This document shows positions 1 through 11,566 of a stretch of 64,000 nucleotides of DNA, piece after piece. This stretch comes from Sphagnum compactum (Eukaryota; Bryophyta; Sphagnopsida; Sphagnales): NCBI GenBank assembly GCA_965153455.1, contig OZ234500.1:6138001-6202000 (forward strand), given 5' to 3'. Below the pieces are notes generated by a model. It was not told the origin of the DNA, did no database searches, and worked only from the letters and a program-made list of their open reading frames with translations. The number at the start of each line of letters is the position of its first letter. The first letter of the stretch is position 1. The position numbers and the translations under genes were made by a program.

Positions 1-950
1 AGAAACACCCTTTGGAATAGGAAGCACCTGTCCTGCTGGCACATTCACCTTCTCTGCATATCCACCCCCTCCTAGCAATGCACAGACCTGCACGGACTCC
101 ACAAGAACTATGTGTGAGACAAAAGCCATAATTGCAGAACTCACAAACTGATTCTCCTCTTGAATTTTCTCATTATCCCTTCTTATGTAAAACACATGCA
201 GAAAAAGTCTTCTGATTGATAACAGTTTGCCATAGCTTATTTGTTTTGTAAAGCCACTTGACAATCCAGTGGCAGAAGACCTATTAAATGGACAACGGAC
301 GATTCTAAGCAATACAGCGAGGACTCAAATTGAAAGCTAACCAATCAATATAAGCTTCTTGCACACTGTGCTCATTCCCGTGAAAAAACTATTTGACCTA
401 GGACCTCCTTGAACAGTGCAATTCTGGGACCTGGATACAGATACGAAGCCAAAGCCTCCGTGTGAGTCGTGAATCCGCTAAACTGCGAGGCGGCCTCCCA
501 AATGCAGATCGGTAAAATGGCCGTGACATCAGGGATTTTTCCTTGTCCTCTTATGCTCCTTATGAGGAGAACTGACTCGAGACTATTGGAAAACGGATCT
601 CAACAGCAGCAAATGCTGGATAACGCTTCCTAAAAAGAAAGTCAACAACAAGCATGACTGATATACACCAAACGAAAGCCAGACAAAAATACACATACCT
701 TATCCCCAGCTTTCCATTTGCTTACTCCAGGCCCGACAGCTTCAATGATTCCGGAGCACTCCAGGCCAAGGTACAAGGAATTCCCAGGAGGTGGCGGATA
801 CCTGCCCTCCCGTTGTAAGACATCGGCCCTGTTGAGTGCAGCAGCCACAACTTTGATCAACACTTCTCCTTCCCCAGCTACCGGATCCTCCACCTCCCTC
901 AGCTCCAACACCTCAGGACCTCCCGGCCGGCTGATCACAATGGCCTTCAT
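1..950 (-). CDS. PIG3-type NADPH:quinone oxidoreductase, 5' part (partial gene)
   Basis: Medium-chain dehydrogenase/reductase of the zinc-free quinone oxidoreductase group (PIG3/TP53I3-like), which reduces quinones with NADPH, probably in the cytosol. Exon 1 (699-950) starts at the ATG whose first base is 950 and encodes 84 residues: MKAIVISRPGGPEVLEL, the GroES-like fold with ALNRADVLQREGRYPPPPG, then GLECSGIIEAVGPGV and GDK. It ends at an AAG|GTATGT donor. Exon 2 (1-87) follows a CAG acceptor in phase 0 and reads VCALLGGGGYAEKVNVPAGQ, the family's next conserved block. It runs off the window, so the Rossmann NADPH domain is not seen. The open frame extends upstream of the ATG only through a TTG-started, Arg/Glu-rich stretch that does not resemble the family. 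The family call is firm; the substrate is not known. Confidence 0.9.
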
Positions 951-1089
951 GATGCACCACGACGTGTTCTCGTCTGTATTCTCTCGCTCCCTCTCTCTGT
1001 GTCTCCTCTTACAGAATCCCACACGCAAGCTACCGAGCTCCTTCTCGTTCTCCTTCTTCTTCCTCCTCTTGAATCAGCTTTCACGCAAG

Positions 1090-1133
1090 CCTAGCCCGGA
1101 TTCGAACCCACGACCTCTTGCAAGATGGGCATG
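1090..1133 (-). repeat. tRNA-like 3' fragment (SINE head or tRNA relic)
   Basis: Read on the minus strand, this stretch has GGTCGTGGGTTCGAATCC, a perfect RNA polymerase III B box and T loop, but the T stem on its 3' side is mismatched and there is no paired acceptor stem or A box. It is therefore not a working tRNA. The sequence before the B box resembles the tRNA-like sequence at 30895-30985 on the plus strand, which suggests a shared tRNA-derived SINE family. It lies about 140 bp upstream of the quinone oxidoreductase ATG. Confidence 0.4.
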
Positions 1134-2099
1134 ACTCGCAACGTTTTCTTTTTTGGCGATTTTTTTCAAATTGGCGATTTTCAAATAGAGTCTTTGGGTC
1201 GCCAAATTTCAATTTTTTTAAAAAAATCAGTAGATTCTACCCTAAGTTCCAGCATGTTTAAGGGTATCATATGTCAGGTAAGACTTATGAGGCACCTTTT
1301 AGTAAGATAATGGTTGCAACATAGTCAAATTTTGTGATAGGGATTAACCCTATAATTTTGGATTTTAACTTAAGGAATTTTCTTTTGTTATATATTTTGA
1401 ACAATAGTTTTCTAGTCATTTTTGGTTTATAGGGCTCAAGTGTTATTTGGTTTAGAAGGGTCAATTGTAAATAACGAGCTTTGATGGCATGCAGGTTCAG
1501 GTGTACACATGTAAAGAAAGGTAAGGATGGTTAGATTGTTAACAAAATTGTATTCAGATTAGGGCATGCTGATTACGGTTAGTGCTTTTTTTATTTAGAA
1601 ATTAATTGTTAAACCCCAAACTTTTTTGACAATCAGTTCTAGTAGTGGTGTTCTTTTGGTTTTATTTTTCTTCTTTGTTTTTGATACTTTTGTATGTTGA
1701 AAAAGATAATAGGAAAATAGTTGTAGAAATCATAAGAGAGTGAAAGAATGGAAACATGAGAAACTAGTTATTGTTGTTTGAAGAGAAAAATTACAAGCAA
1801 CTGGTGGCTATGGAGGAGGTACAACTAGGTAGTAATAGTGTTTTTGTAGTAGTCATAGCAACTGCAGACTTCATTATGGTTGTCGGAGGAAGAAAAGGGT
1901 GATGGTGGCGAAGGGAGTTGTAGGGCTTTCTCTAGGAAGGGAGGACAATGGACGATAAGCTGAATGTACCCTAGTAAAAGTGCACATTTTCTCAAAAGTA
2001 AAAGTCTTGCAACCTAGGCATTTGTTCATACATGGTATGCGATTGGAAGACTTTACAAGAGTAGCACATAATTCGAGCTCAAGCTCTAACTTTCTAAAG
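1134..2099. other. AT-rich spacer, nothing recognised
   Basis: No coding frame, RNA gene or clear repeat was recognised. The short open frames here have no protein-like composition. The part nearest 1134 would be upstream sequence of the quinone oxidoreductase gene. Confidence 0.5.
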
Positions 2100-3640
2100 A
2101 TTTTTTAAGATGGCTTTGAATCTTTATCCACCTCCATTGGCATGATTATGTCACGCACATGCACTTGCACATGTAGAAAAATATGTTTGAGCAATGCATG
2201 CATTGGCTCCGAGCATTCTAGCAATCCCGTTTGATAACACCACGTCAGCCCTTCACCTTCTTCCCCCATTAGCAGAGGTTGACCTACCTCCTTTTGTTGA
2301 TGATTTCCATTTAGAAACAAAAGTTATTTCAGACCAAGAGGCATTTTTTTTGTTCTAGAACGTTCACCAAATCTTTCATTTGGCGGTCCTTCCATCCTTC
2401 AAGTATGGTGTATGAACTTTTATGAGATTGTTTCATTTGAAAGTATTCTATGAATGACTTTGATTTTTTTTTTGAAATATGTGGACATATTGTTCATGGT
2501 CATGTTCCCCAATCTATATTTGTTTGTGGCATCACGATTACTAAACTTGGATATTTGTGGCATCTGACCCATCGCAATTGGAAAGGTCACCTATTAACTA
2601 TTGCCCGCACACTCACCATTCAATTCAAATATACATTTACGGAACATTTTAATCCTCAACAATTTGGTGTGGTGACACAGGGTGGGTGTGAAATGATGGT
2701 CCATGGGGTTTTTCTCTGTTAGGTTTGCATCCAAATTGGGTGGTACTACAAGTGAACATCCATAATGCTTTTAATTCCATATTAGATATAACCATCTTTC
2801 AAAAATTGTGATCTTTCACCAGTACCATGGATCAATCTTTCCCATTTGTTCGACGATTTTATGCGTGCCCATACCCACTAATTTTTTTGCATGTTTTTCA
2901 ACATAGGGATCTCACAATCATTTTGTAAGGAATGTTGATTGCCTTAGCACATATTTGTGTTCTCTACCCTATTGGAACAACCCACCTTACTTGTGTTTTT
3001 CCTTGTTCAACAACGATACCATATTATTGGTCATGTGTCAAATATGGTACCTATTTTTTTACAATAACGAATGAAGTTTGTAGTAATTAGGATTTTCCAT
3101 TCAGCCAACGAAATGTGTAACTTGGTTTCCACAACAATTAAACCCGTCCATATCACTTTTTCTAGGTTTTCTTACACCTAACATATGTGCTTCATAAATT
3201 TTAGGTGCACCAGTACATTCTATGTCATTTGTGGAATCCTTTGTCAAAGAGGTGTTTCAAAAAGATTTTAGCACCATAGCTAGCCTTCCTAGGCTTGCAA
3301 ATCCATAGGTAACCTTTGAAATGTTATCGCTTTGTTATGCCCAACACCCAAGCATTTACTACATACTAAATTTTATATTTAGGTATCTTGCAACATTATG
3401 CCAAGTTTGAGTCCCTTACCATGGCAATGTTAAAAAAGCTATTGGGCACGAGATCTTTTGGCATTACAACGAGTCATTTGGTTCATAATCAAAACATTTT
3501 ACCTGTTTCTTTAAGGGGGCTTGGGCTCCCCTCAATGGTTTGACTTATTACCCCTGCCTTTTTTGGATGTTGGGCTTTAATCATTCCTGCACTTGTCACT
3601 CATTTTTAACAGGATGATCACCCCATTCTTCTCAATGCAG
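2100..3640 (+). pseudogene. Decayed reverse transcriptase of a plant retroelement
   Basis: Fragments in shifting plus-strand frames line up in order with a reverse transcriptase family known from land-plant genomes. Near 2270-2310 is LPPLAEVDLPPFVDDFHLET. Near 2640-2700 is EHFNPQQFGVVTQGGCEMMV, then HPNWVVLQVNIHNAFNSI (the RT block around its conserved Asp), and FPFVRRFYACPYPLIFLH near 2840-2900. Near 3500-3600 is LRGLGLPSMV, followed by PAFFGCWALIIPALVTHF. Stops and frameshifts break it everywhere, so it is long dead. No terminal repeats were seen. Whether the parent was a LINE- or DIRS-type element cannot be told from this. Confidence 0.6.
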
Positions 3641-6470
3641 TAGCACATGCCAAAACCAACATTTTCCTTTCTAGTTGACATTACGGGATACCAAACCTTT
3701 ATTACCCTAAGTTGTTTATTTTCAAGTCCCCCCTTTGAGAATTTCTTCACTTACATGTTTCTTTCTCTAGTAAAAAACCCCCCTTTTTTAACCAAAATTT
3801 TTCAGCTACATGATATTTGCAACTATGTTTCAACTGGGATTTTTTAATTTTTAAATAAAATTATGGAAATTACCAATTAATTTGACTTGTGTATTATATT
3901 GGTAATAGTTGAAAGCATTTTTCAACTAGGTGGTCATTTGTCAAATATTCATCGCATCAACAATGTCTCCAAATTGAACTTCCAATTATGTTGTTATGAT
4001 TCTAGAATCTATACTTTTGTAGTACATGGAGGTTGTGAATAGAAAACCACCACAACAACAAGTATCTCAAACAAATCAAAAACACTTGAAGAGTGTGAAG
4101 CAAATTGCAGGTTGCCTCAAGAAATATGATTTTCAAAATTGTGATTTTCAAAAGATGCAACCCTCACCCCAATAACACATGTGGACACAATAAAGTTCAT
4201 ACCTGTTGCTTGTAAATGATAGCCATATTGTTATAAGGTGCAGACAGCCTAGTCGTGAGAGAAAGTGTAGTTTTGTAAAATGTAGCTATGACATTCACCA
4301 TGTTCCTGCCACATAGCAATAATTAACTCAACTTAAGATTTTCTTTCATCGAGATACATAATCATCTATTGCAACATGATGGATAGGTGTGATATTTAGC
4401 CATGCCTTACAGACATTAGGTGTACGAAAGATGATTTCATAGTCATAGTATGTTTATCAACTAGGCTGCCATTTAGGCTAGACCATTTGACCTCAATTGG
4501 CCAAAAATGGAATACCCACATTACTAGCTACTTCCATAGCTTTTGTCATGACCAGAAAAACAATTGTACATTCTAAAGCATCGTTAGAAACAAATTGACA
4601 TGAAATCCCAAAGTGGGTAATTCAGGTCTAGTTATTACCACTCCATGTAGATGTTGCCAAAATTAGTAAGAGCCTATGGATCATTAGATTGTAGTGAAAG
4701 GCAAGCTTGAGACAACCACAAATGGAAAAGCATTAGCTAGGTACACAAGAACATGAAGATGATCATCTTTTTTTAAGATCTCTCAAGTGTTCATAATTAT
4801 TGACATATGAGCAGGATTATCCCCGCACTTTGTACCTGATAACAACTAATAGCTTCCTCCACTTGCCCAACATCCTTGTGGGCATTACCTTGCATTAAAA
4901 CAATGCATGAATAGGGTGAAGCTTTAACTCCAACACACAAGTAAGAGATATGGTAGCCCACCATATGTATCAATGTAGATGCACGAAAATAGTCCCAGTA
5001 TGCATACTAATATGACATTATGTGTATGTTATTTTGACTTTTGGATAGCAACCATACCAAATTGTTGTAGGCTTCCAGAAATTTTGAATCTAGCAAAAAA
5101 GCTTGCTTGTAGTGAACAATAACATAATCAAGAAGACCTTGTTCGTGGTACAAACTTGCAGGGTTTCCTGCACCCACCAAAGCCCAGGCATGTATATAAC
5201 AAGCCCTGTAACCCTATAATCCCTAAACACAAGTGTGCATGCATGTGTTTATCTTACCCAACTTGGATGCAATCACAAAATGTTTACATAAAAAGCCATC
5301 ACCATCATCCACAAATGTTGCCACCTATGTGTTGCCCAATAAAAGTGCCTTGTGGAATTCCTTTATGGAGACACCTAATATTCAAAAATAAAGTCTAAGC
5401 TTGCAAGCACTAAAGAAAAAGTGGGGCTTTGACATGAGGTGGTGGACTCCTCATATAAGTAATGATCATGAAGTACATGGGAGTTTCATATTAACATTAA
5501 GTCCACCACCTCAACTAGTTTAGTACACTAATGGGCCTCTCTTTCCCCAACTGATAGAATATACTTAACATTGTTTTTCATATTTAGGCTTGGACATAGA
5601 TGTCCTATGCAATGATATTTTTTTTCAATTTTTGGATGTTACATCATTGATTAACATTTCAAGAGGGATGTTCACATTAAATGATGACGAGTTTTAGAAC
5701 ATGTCTAGATGGTTTTTAAAACTAGTTTTTAAAAATGCTACCATACTAATGTTAGTCACCTTACCTCAAAAACCTACAATACAAATGTATGCTATCATGC
5801 AAATGTGAGTCCAAATGTGGTGAATTTTTTTTTAAATTTTGAAAAATTTTGATTTTTTTAAAATGAGATTATTTTGATAATTTTTTTTAACTTATGATTT
5901 TCACGTTTTGGCAAAATTTCGCACCAAAAAAAACCTCTTCATGCCATGTCTTTTTTGGTTGCCTTTGGAAGCACATTGTCATCATTAAGGAGTGAAAATA
6001 TAATATAATGAGTTAGTGATATCAAGGTTGAAGTCTTTTTTCAAAGATTACATTTGACATGTGACATTTGTGTGTTAGTTTATTATTCTAAATTTTGTAT
6101 TTTTTATACTTAGTTTACAATTGTGTGCTACACACATAAATATTTTTTTATTACATCTTGATTTTATATCATATGAATAAAGTATCCATGCTTTTTATCA
6201 TTTAAAAATGAATAACATCCTCAAAATTGATAATTTTGAAAGCTAAAACGCGTTTGAACCAAAAGCATATTTGATCATTGAAACTTTATAATTAGTGGAG
6301 GTTACTTCAAAAAAAAAACTGACAATCCAAATTATTGTGCTCCCTTCGTGAGTTTTCAAAAATTCAAAATTACAATTATAAACATTGTGCACACCCCCTT
6401 AATAATTCTTTATCCTATCCTTGCACCCGAAGATGACTTGTGAAAATCCTTTGAAAAATCAGTAAGCCTG
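3641..6470. other. AT-rich spacer, nothing recognised
   Basis: Very AT-rich sequence with only short open frames (the longest about 80 codons near 5156-5398) that show no protein-like pattern. No RNA gene or tandem repeat stood out. It may be older retroelement debris, since relics flank it on both sides. Confidence 0.4.
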
Positions 6471-8190
6471 CAGCACGTCATTTGCGACATGCAATTAGTA
6501 GCCTCACAAATTCTGTTAAATATGAAGATGGAAAGAATAATGTGATGATTCTATTGAGAATGTTTTGAGTTGACAACAATTTTTCAAAATCTTCACGTGG
6601 GGTCACATTCTCATTGAAGATTACATCCCTGGAGATGAGTATACTGTCTTCTTTTGAAAATGCCACAATCTGTATGTTTTGATTTCTTGGTTGTAACCTA
6701 CAAACATGCAAGCCTTGCTCTTTGACTCAAGTTTCTTCCTAGGTTATTCTTTTAGGTGTATGGGCAAATATCTCAATGCAAAAAACTCTCAAATGGCTCA
6801 CATCAAGTTTCTTCCCACGCCAAGACTCAAATGGTGTTTTCTCAATTAGGGTTTTACTCCCGGGATTATAAACATAAATAACAATTTGTGTTGCATCTGC
6901 CCAAAATTGGAGATTAATCTCTTCTATGTGTCTTATTTCTCACGATCTCCACAATAGTGCGTTTGTCATGTTCTAAATAACCATTTTTGCTCAGGAGTAT
7001 GGGGAGTTGTTAGTTCTTGACAAACTTCAGCTTCTTGCAAATGTTTTTGGAACATGTCACTGATAAACGCTCCTCCTTGGTTCACTCCTCAACTTGGCAA
7101 TCTCACTTCCAGTTTCTCTAAATGATTCTCTCCCAAGCTTTGGAAACATTCGTATACATTAGACTTATTTAGTATATAATAGACAATCCTGTAAGCAATT
7201 TGGTCACACTTGAATCTTATCAAATACCCAAAATCACCAATAGAAGGTACACTCATTGGACCACAAATGTCTGCATGGCAAAAGACACCAATCTTATGAG
7301 ATTTGTCTCTTGGTTCATTCACTGGAAATGGAACTTGGTGACTTTTCCCATGAGCACAACCACTACAAAACATATCCTCCTCTCACATAGATTGGATCCT
7401 CAAAACCCAGTTACTACCTCCTCTTTTAATCATTTCTTGATTGTCTGAAGGTTCACATGACCCAACCTTTTGTGCCATTTCATCACACTATCAGCAACAC
7501 AGACCTTACCTGTTGACATAAGAACTTGAATAGTAGGTGTCACAACCTCTGGATTCATTTTGTAGAGTTGTCTAACTTTTAAGAGGTCTGTCATCGTGAT
7601 CCTCCCATTCTTGCTTCGATGTCTCATTTGACAATTATCTTCCTCTACAATTGCATTGCTAGTCAACTGTTTTGTAGACAACAAGTTCTTCAACTCTAGG
7701 ACATACAAGGCTTTCTTGATAAAACCCTCTCTCTTTGCTCCATCAACACAAGCTTTCACTTCTATGTCACCAGTTCCCTCAGCCCAGATGACAATGTCAT
7801 TGGCAACTCTCACACCCCAGAAACCATTGCCTCTTGTCAGTCATATGTTGGGCGCATGTAGAATTAGCATACCATTCTTGGTCTTGAGAGCTATCCCACT
7901 CTTTGAACACATAACAAGCCTCATCACCCTGAGTGGTATCCTTTGTATAATCACCTTCAAGGGTTTCACCAATTGTAAAACAGGCACAATCTTCCATAAA
8001 CATTAGCATAACTCTTATTCTCATGCCTCTTCCAGCATTTAGGACACATACATTCTCAAGTATTGATGTGTTAGATAGTCTATTGCATTTTGTCCATAAG
8101 ATAATAAGTCGTAGTAGATATAAATGCCAACAAGATGAATCAAATATATTCATCCAACTCAATCTCACCTTAGATTTTGCCACATTTTGA
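6470..8190 (-). mobile_element. Degenerate Ty1/copia retrotransposon pol region
   Basis: On the minus strand, in order from 8190 down, a copia polyprotein is seen in broken frames. There is a Cys/His knuckle remnant near 8050; a protease remnant EWYANSTCAQHMTDKRQWF near 7835-7885, where the usual D-S-G-A active-site motif has become N-S-T-C; a gag-pre-integrase block (7430-7813) ending WHKRLGHVNLQTIKK; integrase zinc-finger and start (7089-7373) with CSGCAHGKSHQVPF and DICGPMSVPSIGDFGYL; and the integrase 3' part (about 6480-6910) with WADATQIVIYVYNPGSKTL, TPFESWRGKKLDVSHLRVF and ISRDVIFNE. No reverse transcriptase, RNase H or LTRs were recognised. Stops, frameshifts and loss of the protease Asp make it inactive. 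Confidence 0.85.
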
Positions 8191-8618
8191 ACATAAGATT
8201 GGATTGAAGATAACCTAATCTATAGGATACGAAGTACCTTCTGTTAGTGTGCTCTGTAGTCATCCATAACTACATATACTTGCCTTGTTAAGCAGGTTCA
8301 ATAAATACATAGTTAGATACATGATTGTCATGTTCATATACACATATCCTCTGTGTTATCATCTCTTCCACCATTGAATGACAAACAAGTTCATAAGAAA
8401 GAAAGGTTTTAACCTCCTCTCCTCTTTCTGATCCCCTTCAAATAAAAGCATGTAAGACATGTTCTCAATAAAACAATCTCATTATTCCAATACATGTACC
8501 TAAATTTGCACCTTGCTTGGGCTCCATGGAGTTGAATACCAATTTGTAGGAAAATGCAACAGCTTAGACAACACTCTGTTTCGATACACCCTGAACCCTG
8601 CACTGTAATCTGTAGGTC

Positions 8619-8700
8619 ATAAGACAAAAATCTTTAGGTTTTAAGACAAAAATCTTTAAGCCCTAAGACAAAAATCTTTAGACACTAAGACAAAACACTT
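8619..8700. repeat. 22-bp tandem repeat next to the GH3 stop codon
   Basis: Four head-to-tail units of exactly 22 bp start near 8620, 8642, 8664 and 8686. Each carries TAAGACAAAAATCTTTA or a close variant. The fourth unit is diverged and runs into the GH3 stop codon (8700-8702). Relative to the gene, the array is the first part of the 3' UTR. Confidence 0.85.
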
Positions 8701-11566
8701 CAGCTCCTAAGAGCTAAACTTGAGCCCCTAGGTGCATGATCTGAAAGCTTTAATTGACTCTTGAATGTTGCAACAACAGCAGCATTAAGAATTTCCAGAG
8801 TCGCTGAAGGTGATTGAATGCATCGAGGTATCTTATACTGCACTGCAGATGCACCTTTACTCACAGCTGAAGTCACAACCTCGTTGAATGCTCCCCTCTT
8901 TACAATGCGCAGCTGTAAACGCCCAATTCGCCCTGCTGCTCTCCACTCTTGGTAGATCTCATTAAAACCACCATCAATTGTGTTGGCACACATTTGCAAC
9001 ACTTCCACATCCAAAGTTTTGTTGTCCCTGGATCAAGCATTTGGAACACTTAGCCCAGTCATGACCTGCATCATTTGATAAAAACAACAGTACAACAAAC
9101 TGGACTACCAAACCTTGCGTTTGGTTCTTAACAGCAAGAGAACATTGACTTTGCTGCTACATCACACAAAACACCATATTTTTTCTGTGCCGATTACCAA
9201 AGAAAGGATATTTCAGATTAGTACCCTCTTGTTGTGATCTCCCAAAACAGTACATAGCACCCTGGTGAAGACACAATATCTACAGTGCTGCTGAAGTCTT
9301 CGAGCTCCATAGATGTTCCTGCAAGGTGTTGAGTAGCCTTGTTCACCACAGCTTGCAGTTCTTCTTCCTCTACCTTCTCTGAATGAATGCTCAGATTAAC
9401 ATTCTTTCTTTGGATGATTTCAACAATTGGGGCTGTTTTTCTGAAACCCTTCACCTTCAGAATATCCCCAAGTCGGTATCGATATAGCCCTGAAGAAATT
9501 TTACAAAGGCACAATGGGTAAGAAAATTTTACTTGTGCGCACTAATCTGTGCAGTTCTAAATCACTTTCTTCTGCCTCTGGATCTACAAGTGGTTTGTAT
9601 TAGGCAGTACTTAAATTATAAACAAAATATTCATTGAAAACCTTGCTTCTTAGCATATCAATTCCCTTTCTGGAAGCCCTATCCTAGACAAGTTCAAAGG
9701 AATCTACCAGAATCTTGTACTTTGAATCTTCAAAGGAACCTACCTGAAACATTTGTGACCACAATCTCGTACTTTTTCTCCAGCTCAAGGTCAGCTAGAT
9801 CAACTAATTGCAAGATGTCCCCTGTGTTATTGTTGGTGAGATCAGCATCATGCAAAGCATCTGCAACAGGAATGAACTCATAGTAGGCTGTCTCTGGCCA
9901 AATCATGTATACAACCTTTTCAGGTGCACAATCAAGTTGCACATTAAGACCAGCAATAGAGCATTCACTGGCAGAGTAGCCAAAGGAGATCAATGGTACA
10001 TCCCCTGCAAAGTATTTCAGAATGGGCACATACTGTTTCATGCTTCCACTCACTACACAAGCAACATACATTGCGTTTGGCCAGATGCGTGAAATAACAC
10101 CTGCCCAGTCATTTTTAGGACACTCCCTTTCTATCATGCTTGCAAGGTCAGGGTCTGGTTTCAGTAGCTTTTCCACAGCCTTTCTAGCTTCAGGGTCAGT
10201 AATTCTATCATTCAGCCTTCCCTGTCGAATATCCTCACATATGTCATGCAAAGAACTTTGAAGCATCCGTATAGCTGAAACCACTGTTGAAGCAAAAGTG
10301 GCATGCACTTTCACAATTTCAGGTGCCTGAACTAGGGCACAAACAAGATGGCAGTACATACTCTGATTGAGGTCACCACAAAGAACCACCTCATCAGGGC
10401 TGCAGGAAACATTGCTTGGATCAAATGGCCGCTGTCTGTACATTGGACTCCTGAAATAATTAGTGCTTGAAGCCCCTGCTTTCAACCCACTAGGAGTTTC
10501 AATCTGCTGTCCCGCAACTATGAAATCCAATGTCTTGCCAAGACGCCATATCTTGATCACCCTGTTACAAAGAAATGAAGACTTGCTTAGGCACATTGAG
10601 CATCTCACCACCAAAAGACTCATGCAAAACAATACAAAAACTCTGCTTATAGAGAATGGCAATTCAACTATCACTTCATAATAAGGTGCCTGTCTCTGAG
10701 TGCAGTTGAGAAAATGAGCCATGCAGAGGAGAAATCCACATACTTTCTAAGCATTGCAGATAGCAAACTCCTGCCAAAAAAGAAAATTTCTCGTGCTCCC
10801 CCAGTGACGGGTATGAATTTCGATTTTCCATCTGTTGTCCCTGAGCTGCACAATAAACCCCACAGGATCACATTCAGTTGACACAGAGCAAGAAAATTCT
10901 ACTGAATGACCTGGACATTTTCTGCAATTATTCACACATTTGAGTAGATTCTCAAGAAGCAGAGGAATATTTTCAGATTCATAGCCAATTAGGGTTAACC
11001 CTCTCATTAATACACACATGAGGAGTCCACAAGCTCAACGTGGTGAAATCTGTATGGGCTCTCAAGGTGGTCATGAGTTGTAAGCCCTCTGCTACCGGCT
11101 TGATGTTTAAAATAGTGTGCTCAGAAAGAATGGAAGAAACTGAGACAGACCTTAGAGAGAACTCGCTGATAGGATCAGCTGTGAGGATGGGAGCAGTCTC
11201 CCCATTCACCAAGCGCAAAATGTCAGGCTGCATATCTGCATAGCTGACAACAGGCACACACTTCTTGAAGCTTGCTGCATCAGTGCGGCCATTCAGCCCA
11301 TGTCGCTGCAAGTACTCAACATTGGCATTGTGTGACAAAATCTCCTGCAGCTTCATCCGCTGGATCAGTCCCACATCCTCTGCAACCAAATCCACAAACC
11401 CTTGTGGATCGAAATCCACTGCTTCGCAATTGATTCCCCGTTTCATTGGCATCACAAAAGGGCTGTTGCTATGCCCCTTCATTGAACCATTCATCCTATC
11501 ATCAGTCGCACAACTCTCTTTGCCAGCTGATGATCCATTGCTCTCTGCCACTGTTGTGGTTGCCAT
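8700..11566 (-). CDS. GH3: GH3 acyl-acid amido synthetase, five exons, complete
   Basis: Member of the GH3 family, which adenylates a plant hormone acid (auxin or jasmonate type) and joins it to an amino acid; expected in the cytosol. Exons: 11151-11566, 10744-10845, 9744-10561, 9225-9489, 8700-9027. All introns are GT-AG, the phases agree, and the product is 642 residues (the family is usually about 575-615). ATP-binding motifs are in place: SSGTTDGKSKFIP across the exon 1/2 join, FGYSASEC in exon 3, and GLYRYRLGD across the exon 3/4 join. WPNAMYVACVVSGSM, AYYEFIPV and YVLFWEI are other family blocks. The C-terminal domain ends with YKIPRC and a short tail. The first about 35 residues are Ser/Gly-rich and extra to the family. 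The start is the ATG at 11566, after a CCAAG context. Substrate cannot be assigned from motifs alone. Confidence 0.93.

Noticed and set aside
1090-1133. Functional tRNA gene
   Set aside because: Only the B box is intact; the T stem is mismatched and the A box and acceptor stem are missing.
718-1134. 138-codon plus-strand open frame
   Set aside because: Antisense of the quinone oxidoreductase first exon and its upstream region.
8619-8700. CRISPR-like array
   Set aside because: Units are head to tail without distinct spacers, and the host is a plant nuclear genome; the same holds for 44121-44257.
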